In this document: piece by piece, positions 14,978 to 23,200 of the stretch | How the letters are laid out: every line of letters starts with the position of its first letter | How positions within the stretch are numbered: the first letter of the stretch is position 1 | Virus record (IMG/VR): IMGVR_UViG_3300018081_000009 | Location: 1-32,358 of that record | Strand: one strand, 5' to 3' | DNA from: a virus | Length of the DNA: 32,358 nt | Notes under the pieces: model-generated | The model's input: only the letters and a program-made list of their open reading frames with translations | Databases searched by the model: none | Told to the model about the DNA's origin: nothing | Translations under genes and position numbers: made by a program

Positions 14978-15472
14978 TTAGGCGTAGGGGAGAAGGTCGA
15001 TATTCTCCTGCAAGAAGGCGTCCAGGTCAGCCTCACTGTCGAAGGATCTCACCTTGGCATCGAAGGCTTCCTGCGTCCTGATGGGGGCATCAGGTGAAGC
15101 CGAGGATGAAGGTGACTTCGCCAGCTTGGCCAGCTCGGCTGCCTCGGTAGCCGCTCCCGGATCCTGAGTCTCGGTCTCGACCTCTTCGGTCTTGGATCCG
15201 AATCCCAGTTCCTCGGCGGTAGCTTTGAGCCCTTCGGCTGTGAAGTCACCCTCGTGGGTGGCTTCAAGAGCCCGCTTCTGCTTGTCCGATAGGCCGGATA
15301 GTCCGGCATCGGCGAACGCAATCTTGCGTTCCAGATCGGTGGCCCTCGTCTCAGCCTCTTTGGCCTGGGCTTCCGCCTTCTCAGCCCTTTCCTCAAGTTC
15401 TCGCCGCCAGTTCTTTCGCTCTGGCTGCGATCCCTCGGGGTCGGTCTCAGCGGATTCCGTGGGGTCTGCCAT
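14978..15472 (-). CDS. Capsid scaffolding protein
   Basis: The 164-residue product is highly charged and helical, with a coiled-coil stretch at about 20-55 (RRELEERAEKAEAQAKEAE), an acidic, Ser/Ala-rich disordered middle, and a short C-terminal helix ending DLLPYA. This composition, and the position immediately before the major capsid gene, are typical of phage scaffolds that assemble the procapsid and then leave. The ATG has GGAGAGG about eight bases upstream and lies after the largest gap in the operon, suggesting its own strong initiation. No protease domain is present. Confidence 0.85.
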   Translation of the reverse strand: MADPTESAETDPEGSQPERKNWRRELEERAEKAEAQAKEAETRATDLERKIAFADAGLSGLSDKQKRALEATHEGDFTAEGLKATAEELGFGSKTEEVETETQDPGAATEAAELAKLAKSPSSSASPDAPIRTQEAFDAKVRSFDSEADLDAFLQENIDLLPYA

Positions 15473-15600
15473 ATTCTTTTGTCCTCTCCGTGGCGAACAC
15501 GCAGATCCCGGAGGATGATCTGCGGAGCCTCATGCAGTTCAAACATCACGACCTCTTTAGGTGGGTCGGCCACCGCACCTTGAATGGTAGAGCCTGACAG
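15473..15600 (-). promoter_or_regulatory. Leader region before scaffold and capsid genes
   Basis: This 128-bp stretch is the longest gap in the leftward operon. It holds a perfect 8-bp hairpin (CGCAGATC 15500-15507 with GATCTGCG 15517-15524, 9-nt loop) about 27 nt before the scaffold start. A TTGAAC hexamer lies upstream on the - strand, but no convincing -10 box follows at normal spacing. It also contains the start of an alternative frame (ATG 15546 with AGAGGT upstream) that runs into the scaffold gene. An internal promoter or RNA processing site is plausible from position only. Confidence 0.35.
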
Positions 15601-16080
15601 TCACATTCGCAACTGTATCGCCTCGATGATGGCTGCTCGGCCCATTTCGTCTGGGACTTGGAGTCCGACCTTATTGGCAGCATCGGCCCATGCCGCACGG
15701 GATGCTCCAGGCCCTTGCTCGGGTGGGAACTGGAATCCCGGCGGGATATTCAGGGAACCCACGGGCTCGTAGACCACGTTAGTGGGCTCCACGGTGGTCT
15801 CGACCACGGGGTTCTCTGGAGGGGTCTCACCGGGAACGGCGGTCTCGATTGTGAAGTCCTGAACTTCGGGACTGCACCAGCAATTCTTGTCCAGAGTGTG
15901 CTCCTTATCGGGCACGAAGTCCACGGGGCTACGCCGGCTAGCCAACAGCTCCACTCGGGGGCGGACCTTGTTGCGCAGCACGCCAGCGATAAACCTCTCG
16001 GCGTCAGCGAAATGCTGGTCTCCTGGCTTGGGGTTCTCGACCCAGTCGGTCAGGACATCGATCATCTCTACAGGACCCAT
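15601..16080 (-). CDS. Hypothetical protein with CWC motif and Lsr2/SAP-like C-terminal helix pair
   Basis: The 159-residue product has a helical N-terminal part, a KNCWCSPEVQ motif (about 65-75) of a kind frequent in actinophage proteins, a Pro/Val/Thr-rich linker, and a C-terminal segment AAWADAANKVGLQVPDEMGRAA resembling the small DNA- or partner-binding two-helix domain at the end of Lsr2-like proteins. ATG 16080 overlaps the upstream gene by 13 nt and has AAGGAG about 11 bases upstream; ATG 16065 is an alternative. DNA binding is a weak inference. Confidence 0.55.
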   Translation of the reverse strand: MGPVEMIDVLTDWVENPKPGDQHFADAERFIAGVLRNKVRPRVELLASRRSPVDFVPDKEHTLDKNCWCSPEVQDFTIETAVPGETPPENPVVETTVEPTNVVYEPVGSLNIPPGFQFPPEQGPGASRAAWADAANKVGLQVPDEMGRAAIIEAIQLRM

Positions 16081-16511
16081 GATTCCATACTCTCCTTCAT
16101 CCAGGCCGGAGCTAGAACTACCGCTCGGAACGACCGGCCGGCGGCCGAGCAGGCAAGGAGGCGCATCACCCCGTGGGTGATATCCCCATGGCTATCGAAT
16201 CTTATCGGGTGTTCGTAGTAACCCCTCTCCAGAGTCTGATCTTGCCACTGTCCCGAGATCATGATGGACGAGTACATATCAACTGCGCCCGGAGCCTTGC
16301 GCTTGATGTCAGCCCAGTGATAGGAGTCCCGGGGGATGTCCATGACTATGGCATGAGCCAGGCCGGGCTCGAACGTGTAGTCGAAGTAGACCCAGCCTGG
16401 CGGGGCGGGGGGAAGTTCGGACGTATCAGCCTCCATGTTGAAGCCGTCGATGGGGCACTTCTTGACGCCCTGCATCCCCCGATTTCCACACTTCACGCAG
16501 TAGACGTTCAT
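16068..16511 (-). CDS. Hypothetical protein with N-terminal zinc-ribbon-like start
   Basis: The 147-residue product begins MNVYCVKCGNRG followed by KCPIDGF, half or most of a zinc ribbon (Cys 5, 8 and 19; the fourth ligand is not clear). The rest is a mixed alpha/beta domain with several His, Trp and Tyr residues (VYFDYTFEP, HPIRFDSHGDITHGVMRLLA). The start ATG overlaps the upstream stop (TGATG). No family is recognised; it may be a minor virion or assembly protein because it lies between ejection-protein and scaffold genes. Confidence 0.6.
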   Translation of the reverse strand: MNVYCVKCGNRGMQGVKKCPIDGFNMEADTSELPPAPPGWVYFDYTFEPGLAHAIVMDIPRDSYHWADIKRKAPGAVDMYSSIMISGQWQDQTLERGYYEHPIRFDSHGDITHGVMRLLACSAAGRSFRAVVLAPAWMKESMESWVL

Positions 16512-17314
16512 CAGGTGGATGACGATCCGAGCCCGCCTAGACCCTCTTCGCCTGAGGCGAAGCCGCCGCCCTCCTGGAACTTGGCGGCCCTCTTCTCACC
16601 CCGGGTCTTTACCTGCTCAGACAGGGCCTCGTTGCCAGAGATCAGCTCTAGCTGATCCTCCACGTCGATGTCTTCCTCGGTGGGCTCGATGCCAGAGAAC
16701 AGCTCCTTGGTGTGTACCAGGGTGCCGAACCCCTCCAGGGCTGCGTTGGGATCCGTGCCCCGGGTGACGAGATCCTCAGCCTGGGAGGCGGAGAGCTGTC
16801 CCCACCCTGTACGGGAGGCCATCTCGGCCACCTGCGCTGCGACAAACCGACGCTGGAGGATGGGCGCCTGCTCCTTGGGGTTGAGCCAGTAGCGGGTCAG
16901 GTCCCCTGTGGTGACACCGTACAGCCTGTCAAGCTGGGCACGCAGCTCGGGGGAAGACATATGCACCACCGTGGCAGCGATGCCCATGCGATCCTGCATC
17001 TCGGAGACGGACTTGTCGTCTGCGATCCACTGGCCCATCTCCTGCCGGGTCACCTGGAGGCCCAGTGCCGAGGCGGCCGCCTCCATGGTGGACTCGTACT
17101 CCAGAACCTCTTGTACCGATATGGGAGACCACCCATTGTTGGAGCGGGTGAAGATCATCCAGAAGCGAGTCCGGAATGCAGGCTGGTTCTCCATGTCGAG
17201 AAGGATCTCGTCCTCGGAGGCGCCGCTGGTCAGCATCCCCGAGGCCCACGGGATCAGGCCGGCGAGGCCCGAGCGGGTCAGATAGTCTTGTAGCATCGGT
17301 CCGGCTGTAGCCAT
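16511..17314 (-). CDS. Putative internal virion (ejection) protein
   Basis: The 267-residue, mainly helical protein has an N-terminal element LAGLIPWASG...SEDEILLDMENQPAFRTRFWMIFTRSN that parallels the N-terminus of the protein encoded just upstream, and ends in a Gly/Ser/Glu-rich disordered tail (GGLGSSST). No enzyme motif is seen. Its position in the block of large structural genes between portal and scaffold suggests a protein carried inside the head and ejected with DNA. The start overlaps the previous stop (TAATG). Confidence 0.5.
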   Translation of the reverse strand: MATAGPMLQDYLTRSGLAGLIPWASGMLTSGASEDEILLDMENQPAFRTRFWMIFTRSNNGWSPISVQEVLEYESTMEAAASALGLQVTRQEMGQWIADDKSVSEMQDRMGIAATVVHMSSPELRAQLDRLYGVTTGDLTRYWLNPKEQAPILQRRFVAAQVAEMASRTGWGQLSASQAEDLVTRGTDPNAALEGFGTLVHTKELFSGIEPTEEDIDVEDQLELISGNEALSEQVKTRGEKRAAKFQEGGGFASGEEGLGGLGSSST

Positions 17315-18186
17315 TACATCTTCCTCGTGCCGAACATCTCACGAATCTTGGTGACCATCGAGGCATCAGCTTGCCGGCCCTTCGAGGTCTTCCACCACTC
17401 GGGAGTGTCACGTGCCAGCTTCAGCACTTCGGACTCTGTCATCATGCGCATCTGCTTGGTCTTGGGGTCCCGGATACCCATTAGAGATCGATACTTGGGG
17501 TTGCTCATCTTGACTTCTCCGGGCCCTCCCAGTTCCAATTCTTCGGCGATGAGCTGACGATAGGGGCCGATGATGTCTCCCACGGTCTCACCCCTCTGGA
17601 GACGTTCAGCCATATGGGGCAGACGCTTCTGGGCTTCCCGGCTGAGCTGGGCCTGATAGTCCTCCATGGTACGCTGTCCGGTCACGATCCACTGGGTCCA
17701 TTTCTTCTGTACGTGAGCAGGAACCGGCCACTGAAACTCATCGAACGCCATCTGGCGCACTGCCTCGGCCGTGGTGGTCCAGGCTCCTACAGTGGCACGG
17801 CCTCCCTTCTCGGCCAGCCTGACGATGGCGTTCTGAACTGAGAAGTCGTCTGCCTTGAGGCCACGACTGAGGGCGTAGTTTCGGATATTTGCAATCTCGG
17901 CGCTGGTCCCCACCACACCCAGCCTTCTCATTTGTGCAATGATTGACTCATTCATGAGTCGGGTCTGGTCCTTGGCTTCACCGGGGTCGGTGGCACCAAG
18001 GATGAACCAGCGGCGCTGCGCCTCGGACTGGCTACGGAACCAGGCCGAGGCGATGAAGTTGCTCTGGAACTTGGTGGGGGACCAGTTACCGGCCACGGCC
18101 TTGGTCAACAGGCTGGCGATAGCCGGGATCTTCAACAGCGGCACCAGAGAGGGGTATCGGTCTTCTACATCGGATCGCAGCGACAT
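17314..18186 (-). CDS. Putative internal virion (ejection) protein
   Basis: The 290-residue helical protein opens with YPSLVPLLKIPAIASLLTKAVAGNWSPTKFQSN, then SAWFRSQSEAQRRW, a sequence style I recall from uncharacterised virion-region proteins of actinophages. The middle is strongly helical and basic (QKKWTQWIVTG, SREAQKRLPHMAERLQRG). It resembles the next protein (16511-17314) at the N-terminus, so the two may be distant paralogues. Coupled on both sides. A structural or ejection role is inferred from context. Confidence 0.5.
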   Translation of the reverse strand: MSLRSDVEDRYPSLVPLLKIPAIASLLTKAVAGNWSPTKFQSNFIASAWFRSQSEAQRRWFILGATDPGEAKDQTRLMNESIIAQMRRLGVVGTSAEIANIRNYALSRGLKADDFSVQNAIVRLAEKGGRATVGAWTTTAEAVRQMAFDEFQWPVPAHVQKKWTQWIVTGQRTMEDYQAQLSREAQKRLPHMAERLQRGETVGDIIGPYRQLIAEELELGGPGEVKMSNPKYRSLMGIRDPKTKQMRMMTESEVLKLARDTPEWWKTSKGRQADASMVTKIREMFGTRKM

Positions 18187-19241
18187 CAGTATCCGTGTCC
18201 CTTCCAGCCAGCTTGGAGGCTGCCGTACCGGCCGAGGGTGTACCGGATAGAAGCTACGATGTTGGCAAATCCGTCTCGGATTCCCCTGCTGGTCAACTCT
18301 CGTGCCCGATCAGGAAAGGCGGAACCGATGTTCTGCATGAGTCCGATAGAAGGGTCGCCCCGCTGAGCATTGATGTCCGTCTGGTTGATGGCGTTGGGGT
18401 CACCACCTGATTCGGTTCCCATCTGCATTAGAAGCAATCCCACGAGACCAGGGTCCTGGCCAGTGTACTTGAGGGCGGCGATAGCTACATCACGCCAGCG
18501 GTCGGTCCCCGAGCCGGGAGGGTTGTAACCGGGGGGCGGGACGTTGCCTCCGAAGCCTCCACCACCGCCGGCAGGCATCTGCTGGGCCTGATCGGGAGTG
18601 CCGGGGATAGTAGTGGTGTCCTGACGCAGCGGGCCCATGGTCTCCGGGATGTCCTCGGGGGACTGGCCCTGAGCGATCTCGGGAGTGTCTGCTAGTGAGG
18701 CGACTGCCGGCGTAGCCGCCATGTCAGTTCCGGGGCTGGCGGACATGCTGGCAAGCTCATCACGGTTAGCGCCAACCATAGCATCGAGATAGCCCGTAAG
18801 AAGCTGCTCACGGCGTTCCTCCTCGCTCATCGGGTTGTCGGCCCACTTCATATCGAAGCCGTATGCCCCCATCTGTTGGGCTCCCTGGTAGAAGCCCTGG
18901 GTCTTGGCCCCGTTAGCGAGCTGCACGTGCCAGGGCTCGTCCCCCATGGGGAACACCAGGCCGAACTTGCCGGCATTGGCGAGGGCCCAGTTTCGGGCTG
19001 CGTCGCTGCCATATCTCAGGTCCATGGCCAGACCATGGTTGTGGTTGGACTGGCCCGGTGGAGCGGCACGGGCCTGGCCAGGCTTGCCGGCCTTGTAGTC
19101 CCTATAGAGCTGGGCCTGCTCCTCGTAAGAGCGGTATCCGGAGCCGGGGGAGATGCTAACTCCGGCAGCTCGGCCGGCTGCGATCATGGCCTGGATCCCC
19201 GAGACCAGCATTGGGTTCATGTTGGCGTAGCCCGTGCCCAT
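18186..19241 (-). CDS. Virion peptidoglycan hydrolase: VanY (M15) peptidase plus SLT transglycosylase
   Basis: The 351-residue protein joins two wall-degrading domains. Residues about 5-125 match VanY-type D,D-carboxypeptidase: SGYRSYEEQ (R37), SNHNHGLAMD fitting SxHxxGxAxD (H67, D74), and EPWHVQ (E102, H105). After a Pro/Gly linker, residues about 246-351 match the transglycosylase SLT domain used in actinophage tape measures: LMQMGTESGGDPNAI with catalytic Glu about 277, SIGLMQNIGSAF, and ASIRYTLGRYGSLQAGW. It is encoded amid ejection-protein genes, so it probably opens the cell wall during infection rather than at lysis. The SLT family cuts the MurNAc-GlcNAc bond. Confidence 0.9.
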   Translation of the reverse strand: MGTGYANMNPMLVSGIQAMIAAGRAAGVSISPGSGYRSYEEQAQLYRDYKAGKPGQARAAPPGQSNHNHGLAMDLRYGSDAARNWALANAGKFGLVFPMGDEPWHVQLANGAKTQGFYQGAQQMGAYGFDMKWADNPMSEEERREQLLTGYLDAMVGANRDELASMSASPGTDMAATPAVASLADTPEIAQGQSPEDIPETMGPLRQDTTTIPGTPDQAQQMPAGGGGGFGGNVPPPGYNPPGSGTDRWRDVAIAALKYTGQDPGLVGLLLMQMGTESGGDPNAINQTDINAQRGDPSIGLMQNIGSAFPDRARELTSRGIRDGFANIVASIRYTLGRYGSLQAGWKGHGY

Positions 19242-20257
19242 CAGACGTAGCCTCCCAGCGCCTCGAAGAAGGCCGGGGCGTAATCCTCAGCCACCTGGGT
19301 GGCCTGGAATCCTCCTGGATCCTTCTCCTTGGCCAGGTCTTCGAGGAAGGTCTCAGGGCTCTCGATGCTCACCGACGACATAGCCTTACCCGGCTCTATA
19401 GTCCCTGTGGCCGGGGCCCCGCCGTACCATTCGGCCTTGTCTCTGGCTATCTGAGCATTGTATGCATCCTTCTGGGCGCTGATCTCGACCTGATTGTAGG
19501 CTTCGACAGCCTGGTTGATCTGGGCCTGGGACCAGCCTTCACCAAGCAGCTCCCGTACGCTCTTGCTGAACACCCGGGCGAGATCCTTCTTGTTGGTGGT
19601 CTTCAACTCCAGAGGCGGGGGAGTGTATGGAGCGTATATAGGACTCCCGTCCGGGTTGTATCCCATGATGTTAGAGCCTCCGCCACCATCCTGGCCCCCT
19701 CCACCACCTCCGCCACCGGCTCCGCCACCGGCTCCGCCACGGACTCCTTGCAGGCCGGCATTGTATAGATCGGCCAGAGCTGTCTGGTCGTCCACTCCTC
19801 TGGCATTGGCGTGAGTGAGAACCTCACTGTATGCAGAGGCGGTCTCCTCGTTCCAGATTCCGAAGTTGGAGAAGGACCCGGGCAGGATCCCGGCTGTAAC
19901 GAGGGCACGCTGAATGGCGGCGATGCTGCCACCGCTAAGGTTGGCCGGCTTCCACTCATCCCCGGTGAAGTACCGAGGCGGGACCTTGTGGGACTCTAGA
20001 GCAGTGGTCTCGTTGTATCGGCTCTCGGATCCCAGGGACAGAGACTCGGCCTGCCGGACACCCATCCCCCGGAGGGGGCCTCTCTGGGCTATGGCTCGGT
20101 AGTTCTCAGGTACGCCTAGAGGCTTGGGCCTCTCTGAGCTGCTGTCATCCCTGCTCCCGCTACTGCCGGGACGGAATTGAGGGACGCCGCTGGATCGTCC
20201 TGAACTACTGCGGCGACGGACGAACTTCCCTGTGTCTCTAGGATCGAATCGGGGCAT
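19241..20257 (-). CDS. Putative internal virion protein with peptidoglycan-binding-like domain
   Basis: The 338-residue protein has a basic Ser/Arg-rich N-terminus, a segment at about 107-152 (SGGSIAAIQRALVTAGILPG...FGIWNEETASAY) that fits the helical peptidoglycan-binding domain pattern (xxQxxLxxxG...GxWxxxTxxA), a long Gly run (about 171-190), and a helical C-terminal half ending FFEALGGYV. It lies directly before the VanY-SLT gene, so it may position that enzyme at the wall. Domain similarity is by eye. Start and stop are both in overlaps (TAATG, TGATG). Confidence 0.55.
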   Translation of the reverse strand: MPRFDPRDTGKFVRRRSSSGRSSGVPQFRPGSSGSRDDSSSERPKPLGVPENYRAIAQRGPLRGMGVRQAESLSLGSESRYNETTALESHKVPPRYFTGDEWKPANLSGGSIAAIQRALVTAGILPGSFSNFGIWNEETASAYSEVLTHANARGVDDQTALADLYNAGLQGVRGGAGGGAGGGGGGGGQDGGGGSNIMGYNPDGSPIYAPYTPPPLELKTTNKKDLARVFSKSVRELLGEGWSQAQINQAVEAYNQVEISAQKDAYNAQIARDKAEWYGGAPATGTIEPGKAMSSVSIESPETFLEDLAKEKDPGGFQATQVAEDYAPAFFEALGGYV

Positions 20258-23200
20258 TAGCCTGTGTCCTCGTCCGTCTCAGTCTCTCTCGACAGGACAT
20301 AGTCATACAGCCTGGCGAAGCCTGGATGTCTCTCTGTCACCCAGGTGGCTAGCTCTCTCAAGTATGCCCTGGCATCTGCCATATCCTCGGCAGTTGAGGG
20401 CCAAGCCCGATCCTGAGAGGCGGCGTAATCGACCACCTGCTGACGGCCCTCAAGATATTCGGACAACCCCTTTCCGGCATCGGTCTTTCTAACCACCGGG
20501 TCTATCGCAGCGCGCTCCAGCTCGGAGATGAATGCCTGGTCCGAGGGGACGGTCAACTTGCCGGACTCGTCTCTCCAGCCAGGGTATTCAGCCCATATCT
20601 GATCCCGGACATCTCGTAGGTACGCACGACCTTCGTCGGTATTTGCGTCCTCTCCCACCTCGGCGTTAGCCTCTCGGTACATCATGTCACCGATGGTGTT
20701 GTTCATAAGCCTGATCCACGTGCTGGGGTTCAGCCTTATAGACTCTCCCTTGCGGAAGTTGTCGTTGTATAGAGTCAAGTCTGTGTCATCACTTTCGGGG
20801 GCGAAGAATCCGTAGGTGTGGGGCAGGCGGTCCTCGACCCCGGGGTTGCGCATCACCCATTGCACACCGGCCTTGCTGGCAGGGACGGCGTAGTTGGACG
20901 ATGTGGTCATCGAGGTACCTATGACACCGAGGACATCTTCCCCGTACTTGTCGAGGAACAGCCTGTCGGCCTCGTTGAAGTCCTGGGCCCGGAGGTCCCT
21001 CAGCTCCTGCGACAGGGCCGCAGCTCGTACCAGCTCTCCGCTGTTGGTCTCGACCATGAACTCGGTGTCAGGGGAGGCAGGAACCACCCCGGCCGTAAGG
21101 GCCTTGATCAGGTAGAGTCCCCGTGCCCGTTTCGAGGCGTCCTCCATGAGACGCTGCTGGTCCTCGACCGATCCGTCATACTCCCCCGTGGTCTTGAGAT
21201 AGCCGGCGACTTCCATCACGGTGGTGTTCCACTGCTTGCCGTTCACGTCACCATCGGTAATGAACTGCCCCATGGCCTTGACCCAGGGGGGCATGAAGTT
21301 GAAGGCGCTGGCAACCCCTGCCTGGTCCTCGGCTCCTACCGCTCCGAATGGGAGAAGGTTCTCTTCCACGGTTCCCATCGGGCCGATCTCGAAATTGAGG
21401 ACGTCGGTCATGAAGTCCTTGGCCACCTGGGGCCCGGGCTTATTGGCGGCCAGCCATCCCACAGGAATCTGGGCCACTGGGCCGAGGCCCGGCATCACGG
21501 TGCCGAACATCGACAGGCCCTGCACCCGGCCGGTGAGAGGCACGGGTACGCCCAACAGCTTGTCGGTGAGTAGGGTGGAGCCGGGGTAGATGAACACCTG
21601 CTCCCCGAACTGGTTCTCCCAGAAAAATCCCTGCCCGTCCTCCTGCCCCAGGAAGTCTCCCAACTCTTCGCCTCGGGCACCCTGCACCAACTGCTGGAAG
21701 CGGCGCACCGTCTTGGGATTGCGCCACAGGAGGCCATCAGCCCCCATCCACCGGGTGACCACTTCCTTCCATGCCTCACCGAAGGGGAAGATGAGGCGCA
21801 GCCCGTCCATGATCTTGTTCTTCTTGGTCAGGTCATAGAGCAGGTTCTTGGTCTCATCAAGAGCGTTCCCCTTGGCCAGCATGTCAACCTCGTGCAGGCG
21901 CAGGTCCCCCACCTTCTTGCTGGCCCCGCCCCTCTCCATACGGCGAATGGCCCGAGATCCAATGTTGGCATTCTTGGCGGACTCAACCATGGCCAGGCGG
22001 GTCTCTTCGTCAGCGAAGGGGAATAGGCGCTCGACCTCACGCCAGTATGACTGCTTGAACATGGGGGCCCGGGACAGCTTGTTGGTGGGGTTGGTCATCA
22101 GCAGGCCGAACATCTTGTCCACGGTGCGATCCCAGGACTGGAGTACTCGGTCCCGCCCCTTGAGGGCGAACACGTCGTCCCCCACCAGCTTCTCGGGAGC
22201 GTACCTGTCGGCCATGCCCGGCAGGTTGGCCTTGAACGTGGTGTCGAGGTGGTTGCCGTCGAGGATATTCTTGCCGTCCCACTGTCCGGTGCGGATGGCG
22301 TCTAGCAGGGTGGGGTTGCCTCCGTGGGCGTTCTCCAGCCGGCGAGACACGGACTCGATGTACTCGTCAGAGTCACGGGGATCGGCGAACCGGGCCGGGT
22401 GGGCCTGGGCCATGTCGGACTTGAACTTCTGTCCGGCACCCCTCTGGAACCAAGTCTTGGCCTCGTTCAGATCGTCAGAATTAGCCACGTACTTGGACAC
22501 CGGGTCGTTGGCAAGCCGGGCGATCTCGCTAGCCCAGGCGTTCTCGAACTGCTCACGCTCGTGGAGGCGAGCCTTGGAGTACACCGTCTTTCGGCCGGTG
22601 GGGACAGCCCTGTCGATCCAGTCACCGTGGACCCGGGTTAGAGAGGACTTGAGGGCGTGTGACTCTTCTATTAGGTTCCCGGCCAGGTCAGTGGCATGGT
22701 GGCGACCCATGATCCCGGCGATGGCAGAGACCGGGTGGTTGAACATGGAGTCGTAGCCGGCGGCTGCCAGGCGCACCTGCTCCTCACCGATGACACGGAT
22801 GGGCCAGGCGATACGGGTGACCAGTTGGACCGGCTTCCACAATTCATTCTGTAGGAACTCTGCTGCGGCAAATCCGATACGCAGCTCCCCGGTGTCCGGC
22901 TTCGCTAGGATCCCGTGCCACTTCGATAGGGATCTCCGGACGTTCCGGGCGTCGGGCAGTTGAAGGGTCTCGGGGGCGTGCTCGATGTATAGGTGGGCGG
23001 CGGTATCCCACGCTGGCTTCCCATCGACTACCACGACGTTGTCGGTTTGACCCTGATGGGCGAGACTGTCTACCCAAGTTCGAGATCCTTCCTCGTGAGC
23101 ATTGTCGTATAGCGCAGTCAGCTTGCTGCGCAGTCTCTGATCTGCTATGCCTCCACGCTCCAGGATCCCTCCCGATTCCTTGAGGGAAGACACGACTCCG

